DNA from: Cudoniella acicularis
Taxonomy: Eukaryota > Ascomycota > Leotiomycetes > Helotiales > Helotiaceae
Length of the DNA: 38,330 nt
NCBI GenBank assembly: GCA_013054445.1
Contig: JAAMPI010000423.1
Location: forward strand, 1-38,330
Reading direction: 5' to 3'
Part shown: one piece after another, positions 20,254 to 30,205 of the stretch
How positions within the stretch are numbered: position 1 is the first letter of the stretch
Layout: each line of letters starts with the position of its first letter
The notes under the pieces: generated by a model
Database searches by the model: none
The model's input: only the letters and a program-made list of their open reading frames with translations
What the model was told of the DNA's origin: nothing
Made by a program: the position numbers and the translations under genes

Positions 20254-21305
20254 CTAAGGTCTTGTGCCAAAAACGTTTTGTATGCCCTCCTCTCCACCTT
20301 TCCCAACGCTCCCGCCAACAAAGGTAGAGCGATCATTTGTAGTAACCTTCTTTTCATACGTTTGAGACCCTTCATCACCGATATTGCCACCTACACACAT
20401 GCTTTTCCCACTTGTCTTAACCTCTCCTTTATACGTCTGAGAGTTGACAACGCCCGTTTGAGCGGCCCCACCAAGAAAATTCGATCCACTGTTGGTTTCC
20501 ACACTTTCTTGATATTCCTGGACATTTGTTCCTGAGGAAGATTCATTTGGGGTGCTTCGGGGATCAGCTGTGGGAATAATTTCCGTGAGTACTGCCAAGA
20601 TAGTTAATCGCTATCTTGCAAAGGAGCTTGATACAAGTTTACCTGTACGCTTGCGCTTTATCAATGCAACTACACCATTCTCGGTTGCTTGTTTTTCCTG
20701 AAGAGGAGCCTGATTGAGTTAAATATTGGGTACCGATCGAGCTTCAGGAGATGACGGAAACTTACTCTTGAATTATTTCCACCTTTGGAATCTTCAGATA
20801 CAACAGGGACCCGGTTTGACATCGTGTCTGCGCTCGGAAGAAATCGTGTGATTTCCGCAACGCTGTCCCGCAGTGAATTTAAAGTCTCCGTCTGTGAAAA
20901 GTTAATACAGAGAAGAAGTGCCGACTTTTCTTTTTCAAGTCTATCAAAGCACGTCACTAGTCGCTTCTCCTGACTTCCCAAAACAGCTTTCCAAACCCTT
21001 TTCTTATGGGAGCCTTGTGTGTAGTCCACGAGGACTCGGTCGAGAATCTTTTGAAGTTCTCCTGCTTCCTCGAGTGTTGATTTCACATGTGTAAGAATCA
21101 ATGGTTGGTAATGTAGTTTGCTTTGTAGCTGTATAAATCGCGCGGTTTCGATCAATTGGTAGATTTGGGTGGTATGTCGATAAACTCTTTCTGGTGAGTG
21201 TTTGACTCTGCTGTAAATTTCTGCAATGGAGGATGTGAGCTTTAAGCTATAATCCAGGAGCTGCGTGGCGCCCGCAAGTACCACTATCACGTCAATTCCA
21301 GCCAT
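20254..21305 (-). CDS. SesA/NLR-type N-terminal domain protein with three HET-s-like C-terminal repeats
   Basis: Three exons, 21305-20766, 20709-20643 and 20591-20254, with introns of 56 and 51 nt (GTAAGT...CAG; GTAAAC...GCAG), give 314 aa. The ATG at 21305 (MAGIDVIVVLAG) is chosen because the frame upstream has only a TTG. Residues 1 to about 160 are helical and match the SesA/NACHT-N domain found at the front of fungal STAND/NLR proteins: LAGATQLLDYSLKL, IAEIYSRVK, a DYTQGSHKKRVWKAVLG loop, FDRLEKEKSALLLCI. Residues 227-299 hold three repeats with exact spacing Y-x3-V-x-T-x3-S-x-[FC]-x-GG, for example SQTYKGEVKTSGKSMCVGGN, starting at Tyr229, Tyr256 and Tyr281. This resembles the HET-s amyloid repeats (I/V-x-T...V..GN). 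Such motifs relay a signal from an NLR to an effector; no NLR gene is in the window. Confidence 0.82.
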
Positions 21306-22001
21306 CTTGATCCCTAATCTCAACGTATAGAGGGAGGTTAGAAGCGTCGACAACGTGGGAGCTGAAGCTGAATCCAGGCAGCAGAGAAGACTTGAAAAAA
21401 CTCGGTCTTCTATTTGTGGGAGCCCTACGAGGCGGATAGAATCATTATTTTCTTGCTCGCCTCATTTATATGATTGGGTTTTGTTGTTTCTGACTTGATT
21501 CCGGTAAGGGTGACTTTTTAGGGCGTACGAGAGCCTCGAGATAGGCACACCAGTAGGCAGAACACGCGCTAGAAGTAGAAGATTTCACCGGTCAGACGAT
21601 AATCGATAACAATGTTGAAAATTTAATAACTTTTAATATATGAGGCCGTTGTATTAAAAGGATATTAGGAAACAATTCGTAGTTATTAAGTTATTTGATA
21701 TTTTAATTTAAATGGAGTTGCTAACGCGACACGTGACACTGCTTCGACCGGCTTTTACCCGCTAAGCCCAGGCTCTCTACCTTCTATGGCTCGTATCTTA
21801 GCAACCAGCAGGCCAATACATTAATAAAAAAGAGGGTTTGAAAGCCCCTATTTAGTTGTATAACCGCGCCATAGATTGTTTTTGATTTCACGCAATAGTT
21901 GTTGTGATGTGGGTAGCTAAAGCAGGAGGCTCCCGACAAGTACCTACTGTGTTCCCAGTAAAAACGGCATTCGGTGCTTAGATAAGGGACTGATAAGACA
22001 G
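21306..22001. other. Non-coding, upstream of the SesA-like gene
   Basis: This holds the presumed promoter of the SesA-like gene. An A/T-rich patch lies at about 21,610-21,720. No gene recognised. Confidence 0.45.
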
Positions 22002-22449
22002 TCAGTTATTCCTGGCAAAAGAAGTTCTGGTCATGCCCCCCCCAACAAACACCTGCTCCAGCACATGCCCAAGAATCTGAGAAGACACCAAATCCCCACC
22101 AAACCTAGTCCCATTAAGAAAATCTCTCACACTCATCTTGACGCTCTCTCTACGGAGGACCACCCCGGAAACGATTCGGATCTATAAGACGGTTCTCAAA
22201 TCTAGTTTCCGCAGGAATAGGTCGAGAGGAGTTCAACTAGCCTTGATTGCCGAAACCGTTGTACATGTTGGTGCGCGGGATGTAGGAATCGGTGTGACTA
22301 TGATTATAAGTGGAGGAGGAGGAGCTGGAAGAAGAGGTGACGCTTCTGCTGTGTGTTTGTTAGTGGGAAGAAGAAGAAGAAGTTTGGGAATGAGAGGGGG
22401 AGACGATGAAGGCCCATTCATCAGCTACTGGGGATTGGGAGGAAGACAT
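22002..22449 (-). pseudogene. Probable decayed small gene, unrecognised
   Basis: One minus-strand frame starts MSSSQSPVADEWAFIVSPSH (ATG 22449) and continues through a TAA and a TAG as a Ser-rich stretch, then IPRTNMYNGFGNQG, then PAETRFENRLIDPNRFRGGP. After a frame change it reads VKMSVRDFLNGTRFGGDLVS and SQILGHVLEQVF, ending at TGA 22002. The pieces look like one small protein with two stops and one indel. The last part alone could be a 44-aa ORF (22136-22002). I do not recognise a family, and low-complexity serine makes the first half weak evidence. Confidence 0.35.
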
Positions 22450-22859
22450 GGTTTTAGTACCTTGTTAGCGGTGACGGAAACTTATACTCTAGCTACCGTG
22501 AAAACGCTGGTTTGTGCTCTACATACCCCCTTTTGCGCTCCATAACCTTGTTCAAGCGCTACGTGCTTGGATCAGGAGACAGTGGGCAAAGCCCATTATC
22601 TATCGAATGATTCCAATCAAAGAATCCCAAGTCTAGCAGGAAGTTACGAGGTAGGAAATCCTACATGTGTGGTGGAGTGTGTTTAATTATTTATATATAT
22701 GTAAGGTTAACGCACTGATATTAACATCCACGGAGCACTCTTCCTTGAAAGAATACCATATTTATCTTGCGAACTCTCTAGGATACTTCACCCACATCCG
22801 TCCTAATTTGATACACCCCCTTCACCTCTTCACCACTTCCCAGACCTCTCTCAGCTCAA
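22450..22859. other. Intergenic, downstream of urease
   Basis: Contains the presumed 3' UTR of the urease gene. No gene recognised. Confidence 0.5.
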
Positions 22860-25673
22860 TCAATAAATATAAGCCCCCTGCGTCAACGGCAGCGCCGCCG
22901 CAGCCTCACACGTAGCATGCACACCATCAGCCTCAACCCTATAACTCTCAGGATCAACCTTCATCTTCGGCATCACATCGTTGAACTTCATATCCCTCTT
23001 TCCAATCTTGCGGCAATTCTTCACTGCTTCAACGCGCGAATTGAGGCCGTAGGAGGCGATGTTGCCGCTCTTGATGGAGGCTTCGGAGACAAAGAGGATG
23101 GAGGTTGAGGGGACCAGGGGCGCGAACATGGGACGCGTGATGATGGGTTGGACGGTGGGGATCGAGGCGTTGGGGTCGCCCTGTTTTGGTTTTAGGTTAG
23201 GAGATGAAAAAGGGAAGAAAGGGGGAGGGCAGATGTACCATTTGAGCGTACGCAATCATGCCGCTCTTGATAACAGTCATAGGCTTCGTTCCAAACCAAG
23301 CTGGATCCCAGACCACGAGATCTGCCAGCTTACCAACCTCAACACTACCAATTACATGTCCCATTCCCTGAGCGATAGCCGGGTTCACAGTGTACTTGCT
23401 GATATACCTCTTCACGCGGAAGTTATCGGCTCCGGTGCCTTCGTCTTCCTTCAGAGTTCCACGCTGCACTTTGTTTTTGTGTGCTGTATTCCACGTTCGA
23501 AGGATTACCTCTCCACAGCGGCCCATGGCTTGGGAGTCAGAAGACATCATGCTGATAGCACCGAGGTCGTGGAGGACATCTTCTGCAGCGATTGTTTCGG
23601 CACGGATTCGTGATTCGGCGAATGCTACGTCTTCCGGGATGTTTTTGGAGAGATGATGGCATACCATTAACATGTCAAGATGTTCATCAAGGGTGTTTCT
23701 AGTGTATGGTCTTGTTGGATTCGTAGATGAAGGAAGAACATTGGCATGTTCAACGACACTGATGATATCAGGTGCGTGGCCACCACCAGCTCCTTCGGTA
23801 TGGTAAGTATGAATTGCCCGGTCCTTGAAAGCTGCGATGGTGGATTCGACGAAGCCAGACTCATTAAGAGTATCAGTGTGAATAAGGCACTGCACGTCAA
23901 GTTCGTCGCAAACTGTCAGGCAAGAATCAATTGCTGACGGTGTCGTTCCCCAATCTTCGTGAAGTTTAAGTCCACAAGCTCCAGCGGTCACTTGCTCACG
24001 GAGAGCAAGAGGATTGCTGTCATTTCCTTTGCCAGTGATTCCAATATTTACAGGTAATGTGTCGCATGCTTGAAGCATCTGGCGCATATAATTCTTACCA
24101 GGAGTGCAAGTTGTAGCACTTGTGCCAGCACTATTTCGAGTTAATAAAGGACCCAATTTCGAACGATTTTGCATACCTGGGACCAGTACCACCACCAAGC
24201 ATGGATGTGATACCAGAGGAGATGGCCTCATATACTTGTTGGGGACAGATGAAATGAATATGCGAGTCGAAACCACCTGCCGTAATGATTTTTCCCTCCC
24301 CAGCGATGACATCGGTACAAGAACCGACAATCATATTAGGAGAAACTCCTTCCATGACATCTGGGTTCCCAGCTTTGCCAATACCAACAATTACTCCGTT
24401 CTTGACACCAATATCCGCCTTGTAAATGCCTGACCAGTCCACGATCAAGGCATTTACGATGGCCAGATCCAAAGAGATATCATCAGAGACACCAGTAGCT
24501 TGGCCCATACCTTCCCGCAGAGTTTTACCTCCACCGAATTTACATTCATCACCTCGAGTAGTAAGGTCTTTCTCAACCTTAATCCAGAGATCAGTAAAGC
24601 CTAATCTGACAGTATCACCGATGGTAGGACCAAACATCATAGCATATGTCGCTCTGTCCATCTCAAAAGTGTCGATGTGTGCAGCATCAACAGTTGGATC
24701 TGGAGTGTGAGAGAATCCTCCTTGTTGAAGCTTGGCAACAATTTCTTCCGCTCGAGATAGATCTACTTTGCCAGTCGCAACATGATTTCCACCACGAATC
24801 ACCTTATTTCCAGCAATTTCGACAAGTGTTACAGTCTTTGTATCTCCGGGCTCGAAGCGAACAGATGTGCCGGCCGGAATGTCCAATCTGAAGCCATATG
24901 CCTTTATGCGATCGAATTCCAGCTGAGGGTTCGTTTCGATGAAGTGGTAATGAGAACCAATCTGCCAGCATTAGTCAAATTCACCAAGCCATAGAGAAGC
25001 ATACCTGAATAGGACGATCTCCTTTGCTGGTAACTTTTAACTTGATCCTCTTCCTGCCCTCGTTCAAGGCTACTTTGCCCTTGACAACCACAACCGCACC
25101 AGGCTGCTTTGTAGCTTCGTATTCTTCTGCTTTCGGCAGTTCGAAAATTTTCATGTCCGGAATCGGCAAGAAACTGCCATATAAAGCTTTCGCCAGATCT
25201 CCATCGTCGCTGGAGATTGGGTGGTGTACGGTAACAAGGTAGGTGCCCGTAGGAAAGGTTCCCTCGACCATTATTTCGGTGAGTGTTGAGCAGACTGAAG
25301 GGAGAACATGGCGCCGTCCCAGCATTGTCGCGCCGATCGACATGAGGTCTGCCACCGTGTGTTTGCCATCTCGAATGAGCTTGGAGTTGTCAGCTAAAGG
25401 AGCCTTCGAGGAGGGAATGTGTGGGGGTAAAGCACCTCTTGGAGATTATTCGCGATAAGTGCCTATGCCTTGTTAGACGCCGCACAAGAAAAAGGGCTTT
25501 CAAGACTTGCAGTAGCTTCAGAGTGATTGAGCTTCACTCCTCTCGCCAGTCGTCTCTGCGCGAGGAGGCCGAGCTGCGAGATTACGAGCTTATCTAGCTG
25601 CAAAACTTAGTCAGTACCTGCTTCATTGCTTTCCCTTCGCGTGTAGACGTACTTCCTTTGGAACGAGATGCAT
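22860..25673 (-). CDS. ure1: Urease (fused gamma-beta-alpha, nickel enzyme)
   Basis: Urease hydrolyses urea to ammonia and carbamate, which decays to CO2 and a second ammonia, in the cytosol. Seven exons: 25673-25653, 25597-25511, 25462-25436, 25379-25005, 24961-24177, 24130-23239 and 23180-22860, giving 835 aa, the normal length for the single-chain fungal/plant form. Exon 1 encodes only MHLVPKE; exons 2-4 complete the gamma domain ([20 protein letters not shown]). Nickel and catalytic residues are all present: SHIH (His404, His406), carbamylated Lys487 in [11 protein letters not shown], His516, His542, the flap CHHL, and SDSQAMGR with the Asp ligand. Numbering is shifted by -3 from jack bean urease. 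Intron 2 appears to use a GC donor (GCAAGT). Nickel loading needs UreD/F/G-type accessory proteins, which are not in this window. Intact. Confidence 0.97.
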
Positions 25674-26148
25674 CTTGGCCTTGGCTGGAGTATACTTCCT
25701 GAGCCCTTCTGCTGGGAGACAAGTTTAGCAGAGCATCAATTGAGTACTCAAGTGGTGTTGTGGTCCAAGTCTGCTTCACGTTTTTACCCCGCGGGTGATA
25801 AGGAACAGGGGGTATGATAAGCAAAGACAAATATTTTAATCGGCCGGCGTCACTTGGCATGCTTTGAAAGGGCTTAAGAGGGGGTCACGTAGAGAAGACC
25901 AATACAAAGGTATGGTAGCTAACATGATTTGTTTATTATAATATTGCATTCCACTCTGCTTTTATAATGTGGATATTTATAATTGGGTATCACATGCAAC
26001 CCAATAATCACCAATCAACCCCTATTCCCATCTCCATACACCCGAAGAGCTGGATCGGGACTCCTTAAAAACCATGGTATATGCAACTCCAACGACGCCA
26101 AACTAATGCAGCGCTAAATTCAAGACCAAAAGACCAGAAACAGATTTT
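25674..26148. other. Urease upstream region
   Basis: This lies between the urease start and the stop of the RING gene (both minus strand), so it holds the urease promoter and the RING gene's 3' end. No extra gene seen. Confidence 0.5.
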
Positions 26149-28247
26149 TTAAAGTCCAGGGAATGCTTTCGATAACTCCTCGCGCCCTAAATTCCCTAGC
26201 TGTATTAGTATCTTTCTGCTCGATTTGGTCGGAGCTGACTCACATCTCGATCGTTGACGCTCGTTTAGCGTATCTGGATCTTGGATTGGTGTTTGCCTGG
26301 ATAATAGATCCCGAATCCTGGTCGTGATTAATTCTTGCCTACTCCCGCTTGGTGACTGAACAATTTCAGAACCAAGAACTGAGGCCGGTGGAACGGTTGG
26401 CAAATTAGTTGCTGTGACTGGCAATGGACTAGACATTGTAGACAGCTGATGAGTCTGTGAAGGATGCCGGACGCTAGAGCGTTTTAATCTGAATCCAAGA
26501 TGCCTTAATCGGCCCCAGTTGCCCACATTCGCTTCATTATCATCCACTCTTACTGTGGCTCGCAACCGTCGAAGGTTTCGTTCTCGATATACCATAGCAT
26601 TCGTTATCTTTTCGGGGCAGTAGCCGATCGGCAGTGCGCTTTGCTTGCACATCGGGCATAGTGAACTGCTTGTGCCTAGAAAGGTATCGATACACTCGGG
26701 ATGGAAAATATGTCCACAAGGTAGTTCACGAATCTCCGTTGTTCCAGATATGAAATCATCGAGACAAATAGGGCAGGTCGGTTGAGAGTACGGTAGGAAT
26801 TTGTGGGGGAGACCAGAGATAGGATCTTCGGTACTTTCATCGATGACAGTTGCCTTGGAATCCAAAACCACCTCGGAATCTGTATAGCCCGCACGCTTGC
26901 GATAGTTTGAGGGACCCTCGAGGCCATTTCGTTCAGTCGTGATAGCATTCGCTACAATATCCTCGGGAGAAATTATTGGCAGCTTTTCGCCCTCGTCACT
27001 GTATATGAAAATGGGGAGACCATCGAGAAAGGACTGTGGGACTGTAAGGCGCTTTATGCCAAGTGCCTCCAAATTAACTTCTCCCCTTGCTACCCGACGT
27101 CGAAGAGAATTCCTTCGACTTCGTTGGATTAAGTGCATAGTAGCGGATGTAACCCCGAGGATGAAAAAAAGCACAGCGACGACGACCAGTATTAGAACCC
27201 AAAACTGAGGCAGGGTGGAAGCATTGCTCGTACTAATCTCGGTGTAGAGCCTGACATAGTCACGCGGATCGGCTTTTGGGATTTCGGATATGGTGTGGCC
27301 ATTAGGAACGTCTGTCAAGTTTCCCGAATATAGGCTTGACTGAACAATCAGTTGTTGACCCAAATACCCAGGAATGGCGTAAACCGGATACTGGTTTTGA
27401 GTCTTCCATGCTCCTCCATCCCCAAGATCCCATGCTGATGACGACGCAGAAGGAGGCTGATCTGTGCTATTATCGGGAAGGTAGAAAATGAATGCGCGAT
27501 TTGGGTCGGATCGGGCAGATTCAAGAAAGGATAGGGTACATTCGACATTAATCCATGGAGCAATTGAGATAAGAGTGTAATCTGTCGGGGGGAGATTGGC
27601 TTGTCGGGTAACGTTCGACGGGATGTAATTCTTCGAGATGTTGTAACACGGGTCATCAAGATTTAGATCAGGTACGTATAGGAAGCCCGTCATAGAGCCA
27701 GAGCTATCAACATTCTGCGTCGACAAAGTTTGGATATTATCTTGGATGTCTTGTGCGAACGAGATATTTGGCTGTGCCGCTCATCAGTTCGGCCATCGGT
27801 TAATATCGTGGATGGCGACTTACCGACAGTTGTGCGATCAAGGATTCGTTGCCTGTACCAGTCGCCGCGTCGGTCCATTCTTGATTTGAGAAGAGAAGCC
27901 TGAGAGAACGTCAGTTGGGGCTTCCATGGCGGTTTGTGAAGTCGCCAAATAATTGTTGATGTTGCTGTTAATATCGAGGTGCGTCGGATGCTTCGGCTGT
28001 GACTGGCAGTCTGGCAGGGCTTCTAGAGTGTTTTCTGGGTCAACGCCGGGGCACTCACACATAAGTGGCGATCTCATTCGCAGCTATTGAGACTGATTGT
28101 CAGTGTCTTTTGTACATAAAACGAGCACACAGCGAGGGGCAATGCCAAGGAGCATCGTGTTGATCTGGGGGACGCTATGATGACGATGGTGATGGCCAAG
28201 AATGCTTGCATCGATGCCAAGGCTTGGGAGATGAGATACATACACAT
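26149..28247 (-). CDS. Membrane-anchored RING-H2 protein (probable E3 ubiquitin ligase)
   Basis: The last exon (27771-26149) encodes a lumenal domain, one transmembrane helix (about FWVLILVVVAVLFFILGV), a basic stop-transfer stretch (RSRRNSLRRR) and a RING-H2 finger: CPICLDDF...ELPCGHIFHPECID...CPMC. The C-terminal tail is hydrophilic and Ser/Arg-rich. Upstream exons are 27899-27824 and 28092-28059, joined by introns of 52 and 159 nt that keep the frame (ANEIATYVLLFSNQEWTDAA). A further exon ends at 28244 with GTATGT (intron 151 nt). Its reading WLSFGSILGAATIDTAVVAM is hydrophobic and in frame, so the N-terminal signal anchor probably lies here, but no ATG precedes it before the stop at 28536. 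The given start is the first in-frame ATG only; the true start is unresolved. The architecture is that of PA-TM-RING-type ligases of the endomembrane system. Confidence 0.75.
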
Positions 28248-28510
28248 TGCTACCACCGCTGTGTCGATGGTTGCAGCGCCAAGAATCGATCCGAACGAAA
28301 GCCAGACGCGCAGGTGGCGATCGTGGGAGAGGACATATGTACGAGGCGGCCTGGCTGGATTGTCAAGAGAGGGCGCGCGCTGTGGACGTGGAGATGGAAG
28401 ATTGGCAGCTTCAGACCTCGCGATTTGGCGTGTGGGTGAGAGTTGATGCCAAGAAGAAAGAGAAGACGGGGACGGGCAGCTGAAGGATGAAGAACGGAGT
28501 GCTGGGGGCC

Positions 28511-28551
28511 GCTGGGCTGCGTGGGCTGCGTGGGCTCAGGGCTGCGTGGGC
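28511..28551. repeat. Short tandem repeat (GGGCTGCGT)n, imperfect
   Basis: Four imperfect copies of about 10 bp (GGGCTGCGTG, one variant GGGCTCAGG), in the region upstream of the RING gene. Confidence 0.7.
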
Positions 28552-30205
28552 AGGTCGATCGGGACGAAAGCTTGTCTTTCCCTGGTAGGGGTTGGGTGGC
28601 CAGTGATTCGAAGGGATTTCTCGCCAGGGGGCTGCCGTGCCACAAATATTCGTGCTTCAGCAAGTCATCTCGCGCTCCGGAAAGCTTCGCTACTGGAGGG
28701 GCCTGCTTCTTTGCTGCCGCTCGGAGACTCGGAGTGATGAAACGGAAAGAGTCCGCAAAATGCTCGGGAGTCGAGGGGTTTGCGCGACAGTCTTGGCACA
28801 TCAACTGTCTGAACACTGAAGAGCCTTGGATGAAGTCTATCACGTGTTGCCGCCGAGTTTGAACGAACGGTGGAAGGTTCGTTTACCCGGTGTTCGTTCA
28901 GTACGGGGTTCGTTTAGTACAGTACTGAGTTTTCCTGAGTGCCCGGCCCTTTAAGTATACCTAGGTATTGTGAATACACCATAGTAGCAAAGGACTCGGC
29001 TTTTCGAGGACGAAGTTTATTCCAGTTATCGAGCTAATTTATTATGACATCTGTGAGCTGCTACTACTATCCTCCCCCCGGTTCATTAGCTATTTTGCCA
29101 CTTTGTTGCGACTTTATCACCAAGCCTAAGCACTCCACTTATAATTCCACTATACCTTTCTTCACCTCTATAGCCAGCACTATAGAAAGCATGTATTATT
29201 TAATTCCAGGGCTCGCGCAACGCTACGAAAGTTGGGGAGGAAGGAAGAGCGCCCTCTACTGAGTAATCTTGTCGAAGGAAAAGGATTTATGAAAATCTAA
29301 AGTATACGCTTACACTGTGTAAATATTTGCGGGAATAACCTCAATTGTGTCAGTTTTATCTTTCTGGGCGATTTTGGACAATAATCAGGTGCCTGGTGGA
29401 AAGAGAAGTGGGGTGCTGGACGGTATCACAACAGTGGCAATAAAGTGGCAAAATAGCTAATAAACCGGGGGGAGGATAGTATTACTACCGGGTTTTAATC
29501 CTTCCTTGCACTCAGAAAAAACCCGGTCGAGCACACCTCGTATTCGTGGCGACCGACACCAAAAAGCCGCATTTCTTCGCTAGAATTGGATGCGGGAACA
29601 CCACCACCTCATGGCTCATGGACCTCCCGAGATGGGTTCCCCTTTTGGTTTTTGAGAGCGCCTTCACATGCGGGCTTCTGTCATGCGTACATTACAGGCT
29701 GGTTCGCGATGCTTGATGGGAGATGCCATTTATCAAATGTTAATTGTCAAAATATTTTATTATTTTCCGATGCATGCTCCATTCAGGGTGTTAGACTGCG
29801 TGTGTTGGTAATGTGAAGAAAATGTACAGTGACTTGAAATTAGCAGCCATATATTCACATCTCTTAACCATGTTTTCACCCTCACCTCTCCACGTAATTG
29901 AAAAGAAGCAAATACTGCTAGCACCAGTAGTCGATCAATTCGCCCCTACCGAATCAAGTCACAGTTTCCCACAATCCCACTTTTTCTTATGTAATCCCAC
30001 ATTTCAGCTCCACACACGCCAAGCCGTTGACGACGAGTGGAGAAGCTTACTGTAACTTCATGACGCCGGCCAGCTGCTATACGTACTGATTGTACCTGGC
30101 TATGACGGTCGTCTACCTGCTGCTTGCTCGAGTCTGACACTGCAGGGCGACTGCTACCGTGGCTGGCACATCATCTATTATCACTCCTATTCTTATTCCA
30201 ACAAC
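28536..30205. other. Intergenic between divergent RING and Ada3 genes
   Basis: The two flanking genes point away from each other, so both promoters lie here. Near 28,860-28,930 the motif TTCGTT recurs (GTTCGTTCAGTAC and GGTTCGTTTAGTAC). A TIR element occupies 29070-29476. No protein gene recognised. Confidence 0.55.
29070..29476. mobile_element. MITE-like element with long terminal inverted repeats
   Basis: The left end TCCTCCCCCCGGTTCATTAG runs on through CTATTTTGCCACTTTGTTGC. The right end, read on the other strand, gives TCCTCCCCCCGGTTTATTAG then CTATTTTGCCACTTTATTGC. The arms match over more than 40 bp with few differences. TA flanks each side (29068-29069, 29477-29478), suggesting a Tc1/mariner-like target choice. 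The 407-bp element has no transposase. The arms are far better conserved than expected of an old insertion. Confidence 0.8.

Noticed and set aside
28250..28843. 197-aa minus-strand ORF upstream of the RING gene
   Set aside because: Its frame ends at a stop in the stretch where the RING gene's in-frame exon and splice donor lie in another frame; composition is low-complexity and no family is recognised.
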